From the NCBI GenBank assembly GCA_039725955.1, contig CP091034.1, positions 3,348,001 through 3,412,000 of the forward strand: DNA of 64,000 nucleotides, written 5' to 3'. The notes beneath the pieces were generated by a model that searched no databases, was not told the origin of the DNA, and worked only from the letters and a program-made list of their open reading frames with translations. The position numbers and the translations under genes were made by a program. Shown piece after piece: positions 45,989-54,958 of this stretch (position 1 is its first letter; the number at the start of each line of letters is the position of its first letter). The stretch comes from Sinorhizobium sp. B11 (GTDB lineage: Bacteria; Pseudomonadota; Alphaproteobacteria; Rhizobiales; Rhizobiaceae).

Positions 45989-46065
45989 GCACCCGTAGCT
46001 CAGCTGGATAGAGTGTTGGATTCCGATTCCAAAGGTCACAGGTTCGAATCCTGTCGGGTGCGCCA
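45989..46065 (+). tRNA. tRNA-Arg (anticodon CCG), CCA encoded
   Basis: Acceptor stem GCACCCG pairs with CGGGTGC, the anticodon stem TTGGA/TCCAA encloses TTCCGAT with anticodon CCG, and the T arm is ACAGG-TTCGAAT-CCTGT. The gene-encoded CCA is at 46063-46065. It reads CGG arginine codons. The DNA downstream is accessory in character, making this a possible island attachment site. Confidence 0.95.
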
Positions 46066-46999
46066 CCGCTTCAAAATTCTGCATCGCCACATAAGCGCGG
46101 ACTGGATGCCGCTAAGCGTGGACTGTGAACCCATAACCGTGGATTCAGATGGCGTCCGACGCTCAAAGCGCCCGGACGAGCCTCCTGTAAGCTCTTTTTT
46201 GATCAGCGATCCGTCCGCAGCGGCATCGTGTTGATGGTGCCTCGCCCTACGCATTCGGAACCGAAACCGGTTCAAGCTTCCGCTGCGCCCGTTCGCGGAC
46301 GGCTTCCTTAACTGTCTGTTGACCATGGGATTTCGAAAACGGCATCCGAGTTTCAGAAGGAATCCCGCCAAAGTTGATGGACGTTTTCCATCGGATGCCC
46401 CCGGTCGACACAGAGCGTTAACGCCAATGCTTTGGACAGCTTGCCGATTTAAGGTGTTGTCTTCAGGATCGCTATTCGTATGTAGTGTACTGACGTAATA
46501 ACCGAGAGAGTGTAAGCTTCCTACAATGCTGTACTTTGTCAAGCTTAAGTCACGCCACAGAGGAAGTTGGTTAACGGACCGAAATCTCTTGTCAACAATT
46601 TAACCGACTGAAATGTAACGAGTTCTTAAATCAGGCGGAGTTTTTCAAGGGCGACACGAGGGTCCGAGCCAGTGCGGGGAAGCTCTTCTCATGCGTGTAT
46701 TCGTGGCGTAGGCAGAGCGACTGTGCGTCTATTCCGCATCAGTCGCTCGAAAACCGCAGTTCCGCGCACGAGTTGGAGAAGGACTCGTCGCGGTTCGAGC
46801 GCTCGGGGGCGCCATTCGTCTTGATGTCAGATTCGCGTGTATCTTGCTCGCGGCCAAGCATGAAACGGCGGTCTCAGAGCACAAGCACCAGTCACGAGTC
46901 CTTGCGATGGATGAAAAGGCTGTCCGGGACCGGCGCGACCCCCTGAACCCTTAGTACACGCCGCCGAAGGACTGCGGCTGACGCTCGTGGCAGCTTACA
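46066..46999. other. 0.9-kb stretch after tRNA-Arg with no recognisable gene
   Basis: No integrase, transposase or repeat is recognised. Codon-like order is poor and the base content is lower in GC in places (46440-46640). One forward frame, 46712-46954, is open for 80 codons but has no good start. The stretch looks like a decayed boundary between core DNA and an accessory region. No second copy of the tRNA 3' end was noticed within the window. Confidence 0.5.
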
Positions 47000-48562
47000 T
47001 CACCTCCGTCGTCTGGATTTCGCTGCCATTGCCCGCCGCTGCTTGCGGTTACCCTCGAACCGCTTCGGGCGAGCGAAAGCCACATCCGGAAATTCTTCCC
47101 CGTGATGGGGCGTCTCCCTCACCCGCCCCATGATGTTGAGGTTCGCGCAGTCGTCCTGGTTCTGCTTTCGGTCTTCCTCTGTCCAATCGGTCTGCTGCGC
47201 GAAGATGATGTCCTCTGAAGATCCCCGCCCCTGTCCTGGCGGTTCCATCGCGATACCGACGACCTGCCGCAGATGCGGATGCTTCATGAGTAATGCCTGC
47301 GCGTAGGTCTGAATGTAGAACGTGCGCATCTGACGGTACTGTTCGTAGCCTCCACGCTCGTCCATCCAGCGGAGGTACTTCAGCGTCATGAAGAAGAAGC
47401 CAGTCTCGTTGTGTTTCGAACCAGCGGGAGACAACATCGCGCGGAAGAAGACGTCGGTGGTTCGGCCGATCTCCAATGCGCCGAGAATAGCCTGACTATG
47501 GCTCCTGCGAAGGAATCGGTTCTGGAACGCCATGTGTCGGACGGCGATCTCGCTGTTGGTCAGCGAGTAGCTGTGCCCCTCGAGCACGATGGACGTCCCC
47601 GCCAGAAGATGGCCCGTAAACGTTTCGATCAGCCGATCCCACGTGTACGAAACCTCGTCGGCGAGCTTCTTCGCCTTGTATCGCGGGTCGTTGATGAACC
47701 GCGCCCAGTTGCCGTGCTCGATCGCAAGGCTTCCGATCTCGTCCCAGGTACGGCCCTCGGGTGGCGTGAAGTCATGATCGCCCTCGTCGTTGATACGGAT
47801 TGCGTAGTAGGCCAGCAGGTCCTCTTCGCCATGCGCGCTCGCCAGCCGACCCGACCGGATGAAGGCCGCCCGTTTATCGAGGTATTCGGTGAAATCGGAA
47901 ATCGTGTCCAGCTCGCGCATGACGATGTCGAGCGAGACGTCGTCGAAGACGTGCACGAAGTCCCCTGCAGGGTCGATGTCGCCTATGGAGAACGGCATGA
48001 AGTTTTCGGCGTCGGGCCTGTGGTGATCATTTCCCTTGAGAGATGGCAGCACGACGAAGGTCCCAAGGCCGCCGCCGAAGAACTGACGACCGGCCTCCTT
48101 CGCACCTCGCGCAACGACGATCCTATGTACCCGACGGCGTTCGGGTGCAGGAAGCTCAAGCGGGAACGGAACCTCGCAAAGCTTGTCCAGGAACATACGG
48201 TCCGGGAATTCGCTGAGCCATCGTTCGGCGCCCTTGAGCTGGGCGGCAGCATCGAAGACAGCGCGTCGGCACCATCTTGACCATGCCACGTCGACGGGCT
48301 TGTCGGTCCAGGTTATGTCCTTCTCGGAGAAGATTAGGATGTGCGGATCGCACACCACCAGCAGGTCGCAGATCTCCTTGCCGTCTCCGGCGCCGCCCAG
48401 CTTTTGCGATCGATAGGGATTAGGGTAGGACCATAGGTTCAGGAACGTTCGATCCGCGAGCGTCGCCAAGTATCGTTCGGACTCCGTCGACCCTTCTGAT
48501 CGCACGATGGCGGGACGGAACTGCTCGAAATACTCGCCGACGTTGTCAGGTTTATCGACCAT
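47000..48562 (-). CDS. Large hypothetical protein with a nuclease-like N-terminal domain
   Basis: 520 residues. Residues 25-130 resemble a PD-(D/E)XK nuclease core: E29 in S-E-R-Y-L, then G-K-E63-I-C-D66-L-L-V-V, then I-L-I-F-S-E80-K81, followed by W-S-R-W-C-R-R-A-V-F-D-A-A-A-Q-L-K-G-A. The remainder is mixed alpha/beta without a known motif, ending in a basic N-R-K-Q-R-R-A..K-S-R-R-R-R tail. It is last in a three-gene operon after the HEPN-like gene. Nuclease activity is inference; only the motif order is seen. Confidence 0.7.
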   Translation of the reverse strand: MVDKPDNVGEYFEQFRPAIVRSEGSTESERYLATLADRTFLNLWSYPNPYRSQKLGGAGDGKEICDLLVVCDPHILIFSEKDITWTDKPVDVAWSRWCRRAVFDAAAQLKGAERWLSEFPDRMFLDKLCEVPFPLELPAPERRRVHRIVVARGAKEAGRQFFGGGLGTFVVLPSLKGNDHHRPDAENFMPFSIGDIDPAGDFVHVFDDVSLDIVMRELDTISDFTEYLDKRAAFIRSGRLASAHGEEDLLAYYAIRINDEGDHDFTPPEGRTWDEIGSLAIEHGNWARFINDPRYKAKKLADEVSYTWDRLIETFTGHLLAGTSIVLEGHSYSLTNSEIAVRHMAFQNRFLRRSHSQAILGALEIGRTTDVFFRAMLSPAGSKHNETGFFFMTLKYLRWMDERGGYEQYRQMRTFYIQTYAQALLMKHPHLRQVVGIAMEPPGQGRGSSEDIIFAQQTDWTEEDRKQNQDDCANLNIMGRVRETPHHGEEFPDVAFARPKRFEGNRKQRRAMAAKSRRRR

Positions 48563-48585
48563 GGACGACCGTAAGAGTGATGAGA

Positions 48586-49098
48586 CTACTTCAAGCCTGC
48601 GAGGAATAGCAGTTCTTGCACGACAGTTCGAACATCCGGGACGAGTTGTTCAATGTCGCTACGGTGCGCCACATATCGGCGACTGTGCGCGGACTTGTCG
48701 CCGATATCCTTCAACTTCGGCAACGCCTGCTTGGTGTTCCTCCCCAAGTTCCAGGTCGCTTCAGCCAGTGTGGCGTTGATGAGATCGCGCAGGAAGAAGA
48801 AGTCTCCAGCCGGATTTTTGATCCGGTCCGCAATCGAATGCTTTTCGAACGCCTCGATTATCAAAGTCTCAATCAGTCGCCGAAGCATGACCGCTGCTGC
48901 GTCGTACCACCCGTTCTCGTAGGCGCCGTTCACCTGGTTTGCAATCCGCTCGATGTAGCCGCGAGTACCTCGGACCAGCGACATGTTGATGACCGACTGA
49001 GTTTTCGCATGCAGCCCTTCTTCCGGCGGCTTAAGATCGTCCGTCAGTTCTGAATGGATAGCCTTGCCGGTCAGAATGATGTTTTTTAATGCATCCAT
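48586..49098 (-). CDS. HEPN/DUF4145-like helical protein
   Basis: 170 residues, all helical. The pattern Y-E-N-G-W-Y-D-A-A-A-V-M-L-R-R-L-I-E-T-L-I, followed by L-K-D-I-G-D-K-S-A-H-S-R-R-Y, is that of DUF4145-like HEPN domains. The G-D-K-S-A-H element replaces a clean Rx4-6H motif, so RNase activity is not certain. It begins inside the stop of the DUF5343 gene (TGATG), so it is translationally coupled. Confidence 0.7.
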   Translation of the reverse strand: MDALKNIILTGKAIHSELTDDLKPPEEGLHAKTQSVINMSLVRGTRGYIERIANQVNGAYENGWYDAAAVMLRRLIETLIIEAFEKHSIADRIKNPAGDFFFLRDLINATLAEATWNLGRNTKQALPKLKDIGDKSAHSRRYVAHRSDIEQLVPDVRTVVQELLFLAGLK

Positions 49099-49727
49099 CA
49101 GTCGTCCTTGCGACCGTATAGATGCTTTGCCATGCTCTCAAAAATCTTGTCGATCTGCTCAGCGGTAGACTCAGGCGAAATATGAATCTGTATATCAATA
49201 TGAACGGCTGGCCCGTTCTGCATATTCGGCATTGTCGGCGAAGTCGGAGCTGATTGCACCGGTGCGGTATGCAGTGGCCCGGTATGGATGGCAGTATCGG
49301 CGCTAGCCGCATCGGCCGAGAAATCAGCCTCCGCAACCAGCGCTTTGAAGGTCGCAACTGTTTTTGAAATCACCTGCTGGCCCGCCGTCGAACTGGTCGT
49401 GAAGACGTGGCCGATTTCAGTGTTGGTTCGCGTGTGAGCATCGGGATAGATCGCGTATAATTCCGCGTATCCTTTCATGATCGCCTCGCCGAGGACTTTT
49501 TTATGATGGGAACCACGCAAACCGTTCCAGATCGGAGTAGGCGTGCCGGAGCTGTCGATCAGTCCTACAAATTTCAAGACACCGACAAGAGACTTGTCGT
49601 TGCTGGAGGTGTAACCAATCGTCTTAAGCCACGGCGTGCCGACTTTTGGAGGAATTCCAATGGTTCGAATCTTATCCAGAAGTGGTTTAATCTTTCCCGG
49701 AACATTTGTGTAAGCGAAGTCGCCCAT
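49098..49727 (-). CDS. DUF5343 domain protein
   Basis: About 209 residues from ATG 49727, where GGAGGT lies a few bases upstream (the frame extends to 49781). The N-terminal 120 residues show the DUF5343 pattern: Y-T-N-V-P-G-K-I-K-P-L-L-D-K-I, L-G/K-T-I-G-Y-T-S-S-N-D-K-S-L-V-G-V-L-K-F-V-G-L-I-D, resembling a winged helix. A Thr/Pro-rich spacer leads to a C-terminal beta strand and helix. It is the first gene of the operon; function unknown. Confidence 0.7.
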   Translation of the reverse strand: MGDFAYTNVPGKIKPLLDKIRTIGIPPKVGTPWLKTIGYTSSNDKSLVGVLKFVGLIDSSGTPTPIWNGLRGSHHKKVLGEAIMKGYAELYAIYPDAHTRTNTEIGHVFTTSSTAGQQVISKTVATFKALVAEADFSADAASADTAIHTGPLHTAPVQSAPTSPTMPNMQNGPAVHIDIQIHISPESTAEQIDKIFESMAKHLYGRKDD

Positions 49728-49805
49728 ATAACCTCCAGCGCAAGTGTTCAGAGAACACCACAACGCTTGGATGAGTCGCAAGATGTCGCGGAGATCAAGG
49801 TCGCC

Positions 49806-50315
49806 TTATGAGCAGAATATTAGGCAATGACTTGTGGCGAATCCCGGTTCGATATCATCCCGCCCCTCCTGAAACGCCGTCCGCAGCTCGATCCATACAG
49901 GATTCGGGAACGCCCATTTATCAGCATATGGCCTCCACCCGAAGAAGAGTCGCGCCTCCTCAGTCATCTCATCCCGTATGGATTCGATCTCTTCAACAAC
50001 GGCCGTAACCTCCCGCAGGAACGGCAGATTTCTCGACATCCGGTTCAGGTCGTCCTGCGCCATCGACAGGTCTTCATCCGCGTCGATGAAGTCCTGATCG
50101 AGGAACTGGAAGACCTCTGCGGCCCGGCGACCGCGCCGATAGGCAACGTGCCGGAGGTCGTCCAGGATACGGTCGGCAGCCGCCCGGTCGAAGCGGGCGC
50201 GGCCCTTCGATCGGGACAGGGCCGTCTTCAGCCTCTCGAAGTGTGCAGCGTCGCTCAGTCCCTTCCAGCCGCTGACCTTCTGCGGCTCGACCGTCGTCAT
50301 GGATTCGATGCTCAT
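49806..50315 (-). CDS. Helical hypothetical protein next to the AAA-M41 protease
   Basis: 169 residues, mainly charged amphipathic helices (D-R-A-A-A-D-R-I-L-D-D-L-R-H and E-V-T-A-V-V-E-E-I-E-S-I-R-D-E-M). AAAGGAGA lies eight bases before ATG 50315. It starts 12 bases after the AAA-M41 gene, so it is the third gene of that operon, perhaps an adaptor or substrate. The family is not recognised. Confidence 0.6.
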   Translation of the reverse strand: MSIESMTTVEPQKVSGWKGLSDAAHFERLKTALSRSKGRARFDRAAADRILDDLRHVAYRRGRRAAEVFQFLDQDFIDADEDLSMAQDDLNRMSRNLPFLREVTAVVEEIESIRDEMTEEARLFFGWRPYADKWAFPNPVWIELRTAFQEGRDDIEPGFATSHCLIFCS

Positions 50316-50327
50316 GCTGTCTCTCCT

Positions 50328-52295
50328 TTACCCGTGCAGCCGCTGTCTGATTTTGCGGCGCGTCTTCGGCGTCGGCATGTCCTTGTTGTGGTCCGGCTTC
50401 AGGCCGTCGACGATCTGCTTTCCTGTCAGATGCCCTGCCCCGATCAGCTCTAGCCAGAGGCCCTCGACCGAGGTGCGATAGGATTCGATGATGGTCTTCG
50501 CGCGGGCTAGCTGCTCCTGCAGGACGGGTTCGATCCTCTTGAGCAGCGGGCCGTCGTCCCGGCGGGCGCCGTCGATTAGCCTCTCGTCGACTCCCGCCGG
50601 CCACGAGGCGAGCATGCCGTTCATGCCGAGGTGGCGGTCGAGGATGATCGCGATACGCGTCGCCCCGTCGAGGTCGGACGCGACGCCGTCGCCGTGATGA
50701 CCGACGAAGACCTGCTCGGCTGCCATGCCGCCCATGTGGATCGCGATGTTGTCGAGGTAGAACTGCTTGCCGTTGTTGGCGAGGTCTCCGCCTTCGAGCA
50801 CGGCGCCGCCGAGGATCTGACGCTCCAGCGAAGCGGACGCCCTGCTCTCGATGGAGACGCCCCAGACTTTCCGGGCGCCCGTGGCCACCGCGACGACGGC
50901 ATGGCCGAGTTCATGGATAGCAAGCGCCCAGCGAAACTTCTCCGAGAGCGGGACGCGTCCCGGCAGGCTCCCCATGACGTCCGCACCGGTGACCGCCCTC
51001 CGGTCGCGCCGGGCGACGCGGCGGGCCAGCCGGACGATCCGGGCGATGTCCGCGCCGGTCAGGCCGAAGCTGTCATCGGCGAACTGGGCGAAGTCCTCGT
51101 CCGGAAGGTCGCCGCGCAGATGGTGGCGAAGGATTCCGACCCGAGCCTCGGCGTCCGGCAGAGGCAGCCGAACGTGGTTGTCCAGCCGGCCGGGCCGAAG
51201 GATCGCGGGATCGATGACGGCAGGATTGTTGCAGGCGCCGACGACCACGACGCCTTCCCGGTCGACCGTTCCGTCGAGGCATTCCAGGAAGGAGTTGATC
51301 ACCTGCCGGACGTAGCTGCTGTTGTGGCCGTGGTCGCTCTCGCGGTCGGTGAATCCATCGATCTCGTCGATGAACAGGATTGCCGGGGCGGCCTTTCGGG
51401 CATCCTCGAAAGCCTTGAACATCGCCCGCTGCATGTCGCCGAGATGGCCCTTCGCCTGCCAGCGGGCGGCGGAGCCGACGACGAGCTTCGCGCCGCACGT
51501 GTTAGCCAGCGCCTCTGCATAGATGGTCTTGCCGACACCCGGCGGCCCGGACAGGAGGAGGCCCCGGTCGACGTCGCTCCACGGGATGCGGCCGTCCTTC
51601 CAGTCCTTCAGGTCCTGCTTCAACTGCAGTCCCCACTGGCGGGCTTCGCCGTAGCCGCTCATGGATTCGAGGCGAAGCTCCTCCTCGTCTTCGAATCCTC
51701 GTCCGGGCGGCGGTTTGCTGGCGTCGCGCGGCGCTTCAGGACGCATGACGAGCTGGGCCAGCATGCGGCCGACGCTTCGTCCCGGACGCACGACGGCCCG
51801 CTGCATCTCCTCGTCGAGGAGCAGGAAGATTTCCGCCTGCTGGTCTGTCAGCCTGCCGCCGTAGAGCGAACGAAAGACGCCCTTCGCCTGATCGATGGTC
51901 GGCGGCTTCAGGTGAACGACGACGTCCGCGGCGAGCCGGGCGGCCACCGTGATCGAGGCCTCGTCCGGAAAGAGGAGGACGACCTTCTTCTCGTCGAGCG
52001 CCCCCGCGATCTCCTTCGCGGAGTTCAGCGGCCTCTTCGGGTCGAAGTCGACGATGGCTGTGATCTTCCTGTAGCGGTTGCCGCTGCTGAGCATGGCGTC
52101 GGCCGCGCGGAAGTATGGGCCGATGTCGGCACCGGGCGGGACGACGACGACGGCGACGAATCCGTCCGCCCTGAGCAGCGGCCTGATGGCGCTCCTGAGC
52201 GATGCGTACGCGAGCTGTTCGGGAAGGCCGAAGCGCTTCCGCGGAGTGATGTGGTTCTTCATGGACTTGTCCTGAATTACGAGATGAGACGACAT
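50328..52295 (-). CDS. Soluble FtsH-like AAA+ ATPase / M41 zinc protease
   Basis: 655 residues. Residues 1-230 carry a P-loop-like but motif-free domain. Next come an AAA+ module with G250-P-P-G-V-G-K-T257, I-L-F-I-D-E (306-311) and the R367/R370 arginine fingers in I-L-R-P-G-R-L-D, then an M41 peptidase with H461-E-L-G-H465 and the third zinc ligand D541 in A-S-D-L. FtsH's two N-terminal membrane helices are absent and the F-V-G pore motif is not seen, so it is a cytosolic divergent relative. The N-terminal start may instead be ATG 52262. It lies between the TnsA-like and small helical genes. Confidence 0.85.
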   Translation of the reverse strand: MSSHLVIQDKSMKNHITPRKRFGLPEQLAYASLRSAIRPLLRADGFVAVVVVPPGADIGPYFRAADAMLSSGNRYRKITAIVDFDPKRPLNSAKEIAGALDEKKVVLLFPDEASITVAARLAADVVVHLKPPTIDQAKGVFRSLYGGRLTDQQAEIFLLLDEEMQRAVVRPGRSVGRMLAQLVMRPEAPRDASKPPPGRGFEDEEELRLESMSGYGEARQWGLQLKQDLKDWKDGRIPWSDVDRGLLLSGPPGVGKTIYAEALANTCGAKLVVGSAARWQAKGHLGDMQRAMFKAFEDARKAAPAILFIDEIDGFTDRESDHGHNSSYVRQVINSFLECLDGTVDREGVVVVGACNNPAVIDPAILRPGRLDNHVRLPLPDAEARVGILRHHLRGDLPDEDFAQFADDSFGLTGADIARIVRLARRVARRDRRAVTGADVMGSLPGRVPLSEKFRWALAIHELGHAVVAVATGARKVWGVSIESRASASLERQILGGAVLEGGDLANNGKQFYLDNIAIHMGGMAAEQVFVGHHGDGVASDLDGATRIAIILDRHLGMNGMLASWPAGVDERLIDGARRDDGPLLKRIEPVLQEQLARAKTIIESYRTSVEGLWLELIGAGHLTGKQIVDGLKPDHNKDMPTPKTRRKIRQRLHG

Positions 52296-52303
52296 GGGCG
52301 GTC

Positions 52304-52921
52304 TCAGTCCCGTATCCGGCGGACGGCCGTCTCGGGGCCGATCAGGGCGTCGTCCAGATCGACCTCCAGGAATCCTTGCAGGATCAGTGCGGCGAGGCAG
52401 GCCATGGGCCTACCCTCCCGGAAGGCGGAAAGCGCTTCGGCCACGGTAAGCGATCCCATCTCGTCGAGCGCGGCGAGGATTCGCACGCGGTCGCCGAGCG
52501 GGCATCTGTAGAAGCCGTATCGAAGGAGGTCTTTGGCGTTGGCGAGGCGGTTGCTGTCGACGAAGTCGTGCATCGAGACCGGCCGGTAGGCGTGACCCAG
52601 CCTGCCGACGGCAAGCTCGATCCACTCGGGCGGCTTCGGTGCGTCCTCGGCGACGTCGACCATGAAGGTGCGGTCGTCCGTGCCAGTGACGACGAAGTCG
52701 ACGCGGTAGGTCTCGCCGCCGTAGGATAGCTCGACGCCTTCGCACGTCCACCGCAAGATGTCCGGATCGACATCGAGAAGACACGCGAAGTCGCGGGCGT
52801 CCTGGCTCCGGAAGACGGGAGACCCGAAGCATTTGACCGTGGCAAGCGGGTAGTAGAAGCGAGGAGGCTCATTTCGCGGGACGACATCGCCCGGCGGCCT
52901 CTCGTAGGGAATGCTCTTCAT
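52304..52921 (-). CDS. TnsA-like protein lacking the catalytic lysine
   Basis: About 205 residues. The first 110 resemble the TnsA endonuclease fold: F-R-S-Q-D-A-R-D-F then Y-R-V-D-F-V-V and F-M-V-D-V-A. In TnsA that last strand carries a Q/E-x-K pair, here D-V-A, so the lysine is lost. The C-terminal part matches the TnsA winged-helix domain (N-A-K-D-L-L-R-Y, then L-I-L-Q-G-F-L-E-V-D-L). Fold assignment is inferred from these patterns. It is the first gene of the AAA-M41 operon; no TnsB or TnsC is present. Confidence 0.6.
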   Translation of the reverse strand: MKSIPYERPPGDVVPRNEPPRFYYPLATVKCFGSPVFRSQDARDFACLLDVDPDILRWTCEGVELSYGGETYRVDFVVTGTDDRTFMVDVAEDAPKPPEWIELAVGRLGHAYRPVSMHDFVDSNRLANAKDLLRYGFYRCPLGDRVRILAALDEMGSLTVAEALSAFREGRPMACLAALILQGFLEVDLDDALIGPETAVRRIRD

Positions 52922-53135
52922 GGCACCCTCGTGAACACAATACGGATGGGCGGACACCGGACGAGCAGGTCCGGCAGTCGGTCAGCGTATTCGTGACGAG
53001 GCGTAGCGAGCGATCTGATACATGATGCGGGAACAGATAGGGAACGAGAGCACGGGCGTCAAGCCGGCAGTCGCTTTTTCGGGTGGTCGCCCAAGAAGCT
53101 CTCCTTGGCGCTGCCGGTATCAGCCAAAAGTCCTT

Positions 53136-53401
53136 TTAGGCACTTACGCCGCCGTCGACGAGGATTCCCGATCCGGTGATGTAGCCTGCACCGGGTCCCG
53201 CGAGGAACGCGACGGCCTTCGCCACTTCCCGAGGTCGACCGTATCGCGCGATCGACAAGCTTGGCAGAATAGCGGGAGCCAGAGCGCCGTCGGCAGGGTT
53301 CAAGTCGGTGTCGATTGGGCCACGGCGGCACCGATTCCCCGAGCGGCACCCGTCACGAGTGCTCGCTTACCGGCGAGTAGAGAGTTATTTATCTTGAGCA
53401 T
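53136..53401 (-). pseudogene. Short-chain dehydrogenase remnant with internal deletion
   Basis: The first 28 codons (start 53401) encode a normal SDR opening with R-A-L-V-T-G-A-A-R-G-I-G. The frame then stops. A second frame continues with D-T-D-L-N-P-A-D-G and ends in Y-G-R-P-R-E-V-A-K-A-V-A-F-L and I-L-V-D-G-G-V-S-A at the TAA. About 150 middle residues, including the catalytic Y-x3-K, are missing, so an out-of-frame deletion has destroyed the gene. It follows the MFS gene on the same strand, 43 bases apart. Confidence 0.8.
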
Positions 53402-53443
53402 CGTGGTGTACCTCATTTCTATGCTGGACCTGCAGGGGTATTC

Positions 53444-54898
53444 CTAATGGGTCCGACCGGAGGAATCGAGCGTATCGCTCTGGCTGCGAGCGTCATCATC
53501 CATTGGTGGGCTGACGGAAAGCCAAGCTGCGACAAGTAGACAGATAGCAATAGCGATCGCTGCGATGCTGTAGGCGTGACCGATGGATGTCGCATAGGTG
53601 GACGAGCCTATGATCGAGAAGAACAATCCACCGATAAGAGCCGTCGCCAAGGCTCCACCGATCTGAAGCATCGAATTCACCAGCCCGGAGGCCAAACCAG
53701 ACTGCGTCGGGCCGACACGCTGCACGACTGTCCGAACAAGGTTCGGCAACGCGATGCCCTGCCCGGCGCCGACGACAAACAGCGCGATAGAGAGGAGCGT
53801 CGGCGCTCCGAATGAGACAAGAGCGGCCGTTCCGACTAGACCTGCCGCTTCCAGGGACATGCCCGCGGCAGTGGAGTATCTGCCAAAGACCCGGAATATC
53901 TGTCCGCTAGCGAATGGGCCGAGGACGAAGCCGACGGCTGCGGGAAGTACTGCTAGTCCGGCCTCGAAAGGCGTACGGCCCAGGCCCGCTTGTTCAAAGA
54001 CCGAGAACGTCAGCCAGAATGCGGCGAAGGCGTAGAAGAACAAGGCGGCGAGCAGGCCGCGCTTCAATCCGGGCGCCCGCAGTAGGCGCGGTGCCAGGAT
54101 CGGATCTCTTCCTGCCGCCTCGAGTCGCCGCTCATGTTGCCAGAACAGGAGGAGAAGTGGCGGGGATGCGGCAAGCATTAAAAGCGACCAGATCGGCCAC
54201 CCTTGTTCCCGGCCCTCGATCAGCGGCGAGATCAGCGCGAAAAGCGCGAGCGCGATGAGTACGGCTCCTCCCAGATCCAGCTTGCTAGGATGGTCCGAGC
54301 GGGTTTCGCGCAGGGTCATTATCGCGGACGGTGCGGCTACGGCGATCACGGGAAGATTGACAAGAAATATGGCTCTCCACCCGAGACCAAGGACATTTAG
54401 CGCGATCAGCGCTCCGCCCAGGAACAGCCCGGCCATCGACGCCACCCCGAACGTGAGGGCGTAGAAGCTCAATGCCTTCGATTTCTCTCGATCGGGAAAT
54501 ATGGCATTTATCGATGCCAGAGCCTGGGGCGCCATAATCGCGGCGGCGAAGCCCTGAAGTATCCGGCCGACGACCAGAACCAGTGGAGACCAGGCGAAAC
54601 CGCAGAGGGCGGAGGCGGCTGCAAACGCCATCATTCCAGCAAGGAAGACATTTCGCCGACCATAGAGGTCTCCAAGCCTCCCACCGGTGATCAGCATGAC
54701 CGCGTAGGTGGTGGCGTAGCCGGAGATTATCAGTTGCATCGTCGAAGCGGAGGCATGGAAGTCCTCGCTTATGGAAGGCAACGCCACGTTGACGATGAAA
54801 AAGTCGAGTGGCGGGAGGAACGCTCCTGTCAACAGGACTGCCAACGCGGTCCATCTGCGCGGATCGGGGACTTGCTCAAGGGTACGGACATGTTCCAT
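53444..54898 (-). CDS. MFS drug-efflux transporter (DHA2-like, 14 segments)
   Basis: 484 residues with about 14 hydrophobic segments and the MFS motif G-R-L-G-D-L-Y-G-R-R near residue 70; the N-terminus carries D-F-F-I-V-N-V-A-L-P typical of DHA2 exporters. It sits between a TetR gene and an SDR pseudogene on the same strand, a common efflux-plus-enzyme unit. The substrate is unknown. Confidence 0.87.
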   Translation of the reverse strand: MEHVRTLEQVPDPRRWTALAVLLTGAFLPPLDFFIVNVALPSISEDFHASASTMQLIISGYATTYAVMLITGGRLGDLYGRRNVFLAGMMAFAAASALCGFAWSPLVLVVGRILQGFAAAIMAPQALASINAIFPDREKSKALSFYALTFGVASMAGLFLGGALIALNVLGLGWRAIFLVNLPVIAVAAPSAIMTLRETRSDHPSKLDLGGAVLIALALFALISPLIEGREQGWPIWSLLMLAASPPLLLLFWQHERRLEAAGRDPILAPRLLRAPGLKRGLLAALFFYAFAAFWLTFSVFEQAGLGRTPFEAGLAVLPAAVGFVLGPFASGQIFRVFGRYSTAAGMSLEAAGLVGTAALVSFGAPTLLSIALFVVGAGQGIALPNLVRTVVQRVGPTQSGLASGLVNSMLQIGGALATALIGGLFFSIIGSSTYATSIGHAYSIAAIAIAICLLVAAWLSVSPPMDDDARSQSDTLDSSGRTH

Positions 54899-54958
54899 GG
54901 ATCTCTCATGTCGATCGGCAGAACCGATCGATCAGCTTGTGAAAAATAGTCGTATTTT

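Noticed and set aside
46036..46542. Reverse frame overlapping the tRNA-Arg gene
   Set aside because: It runs through the tRNA and has no domain signature.
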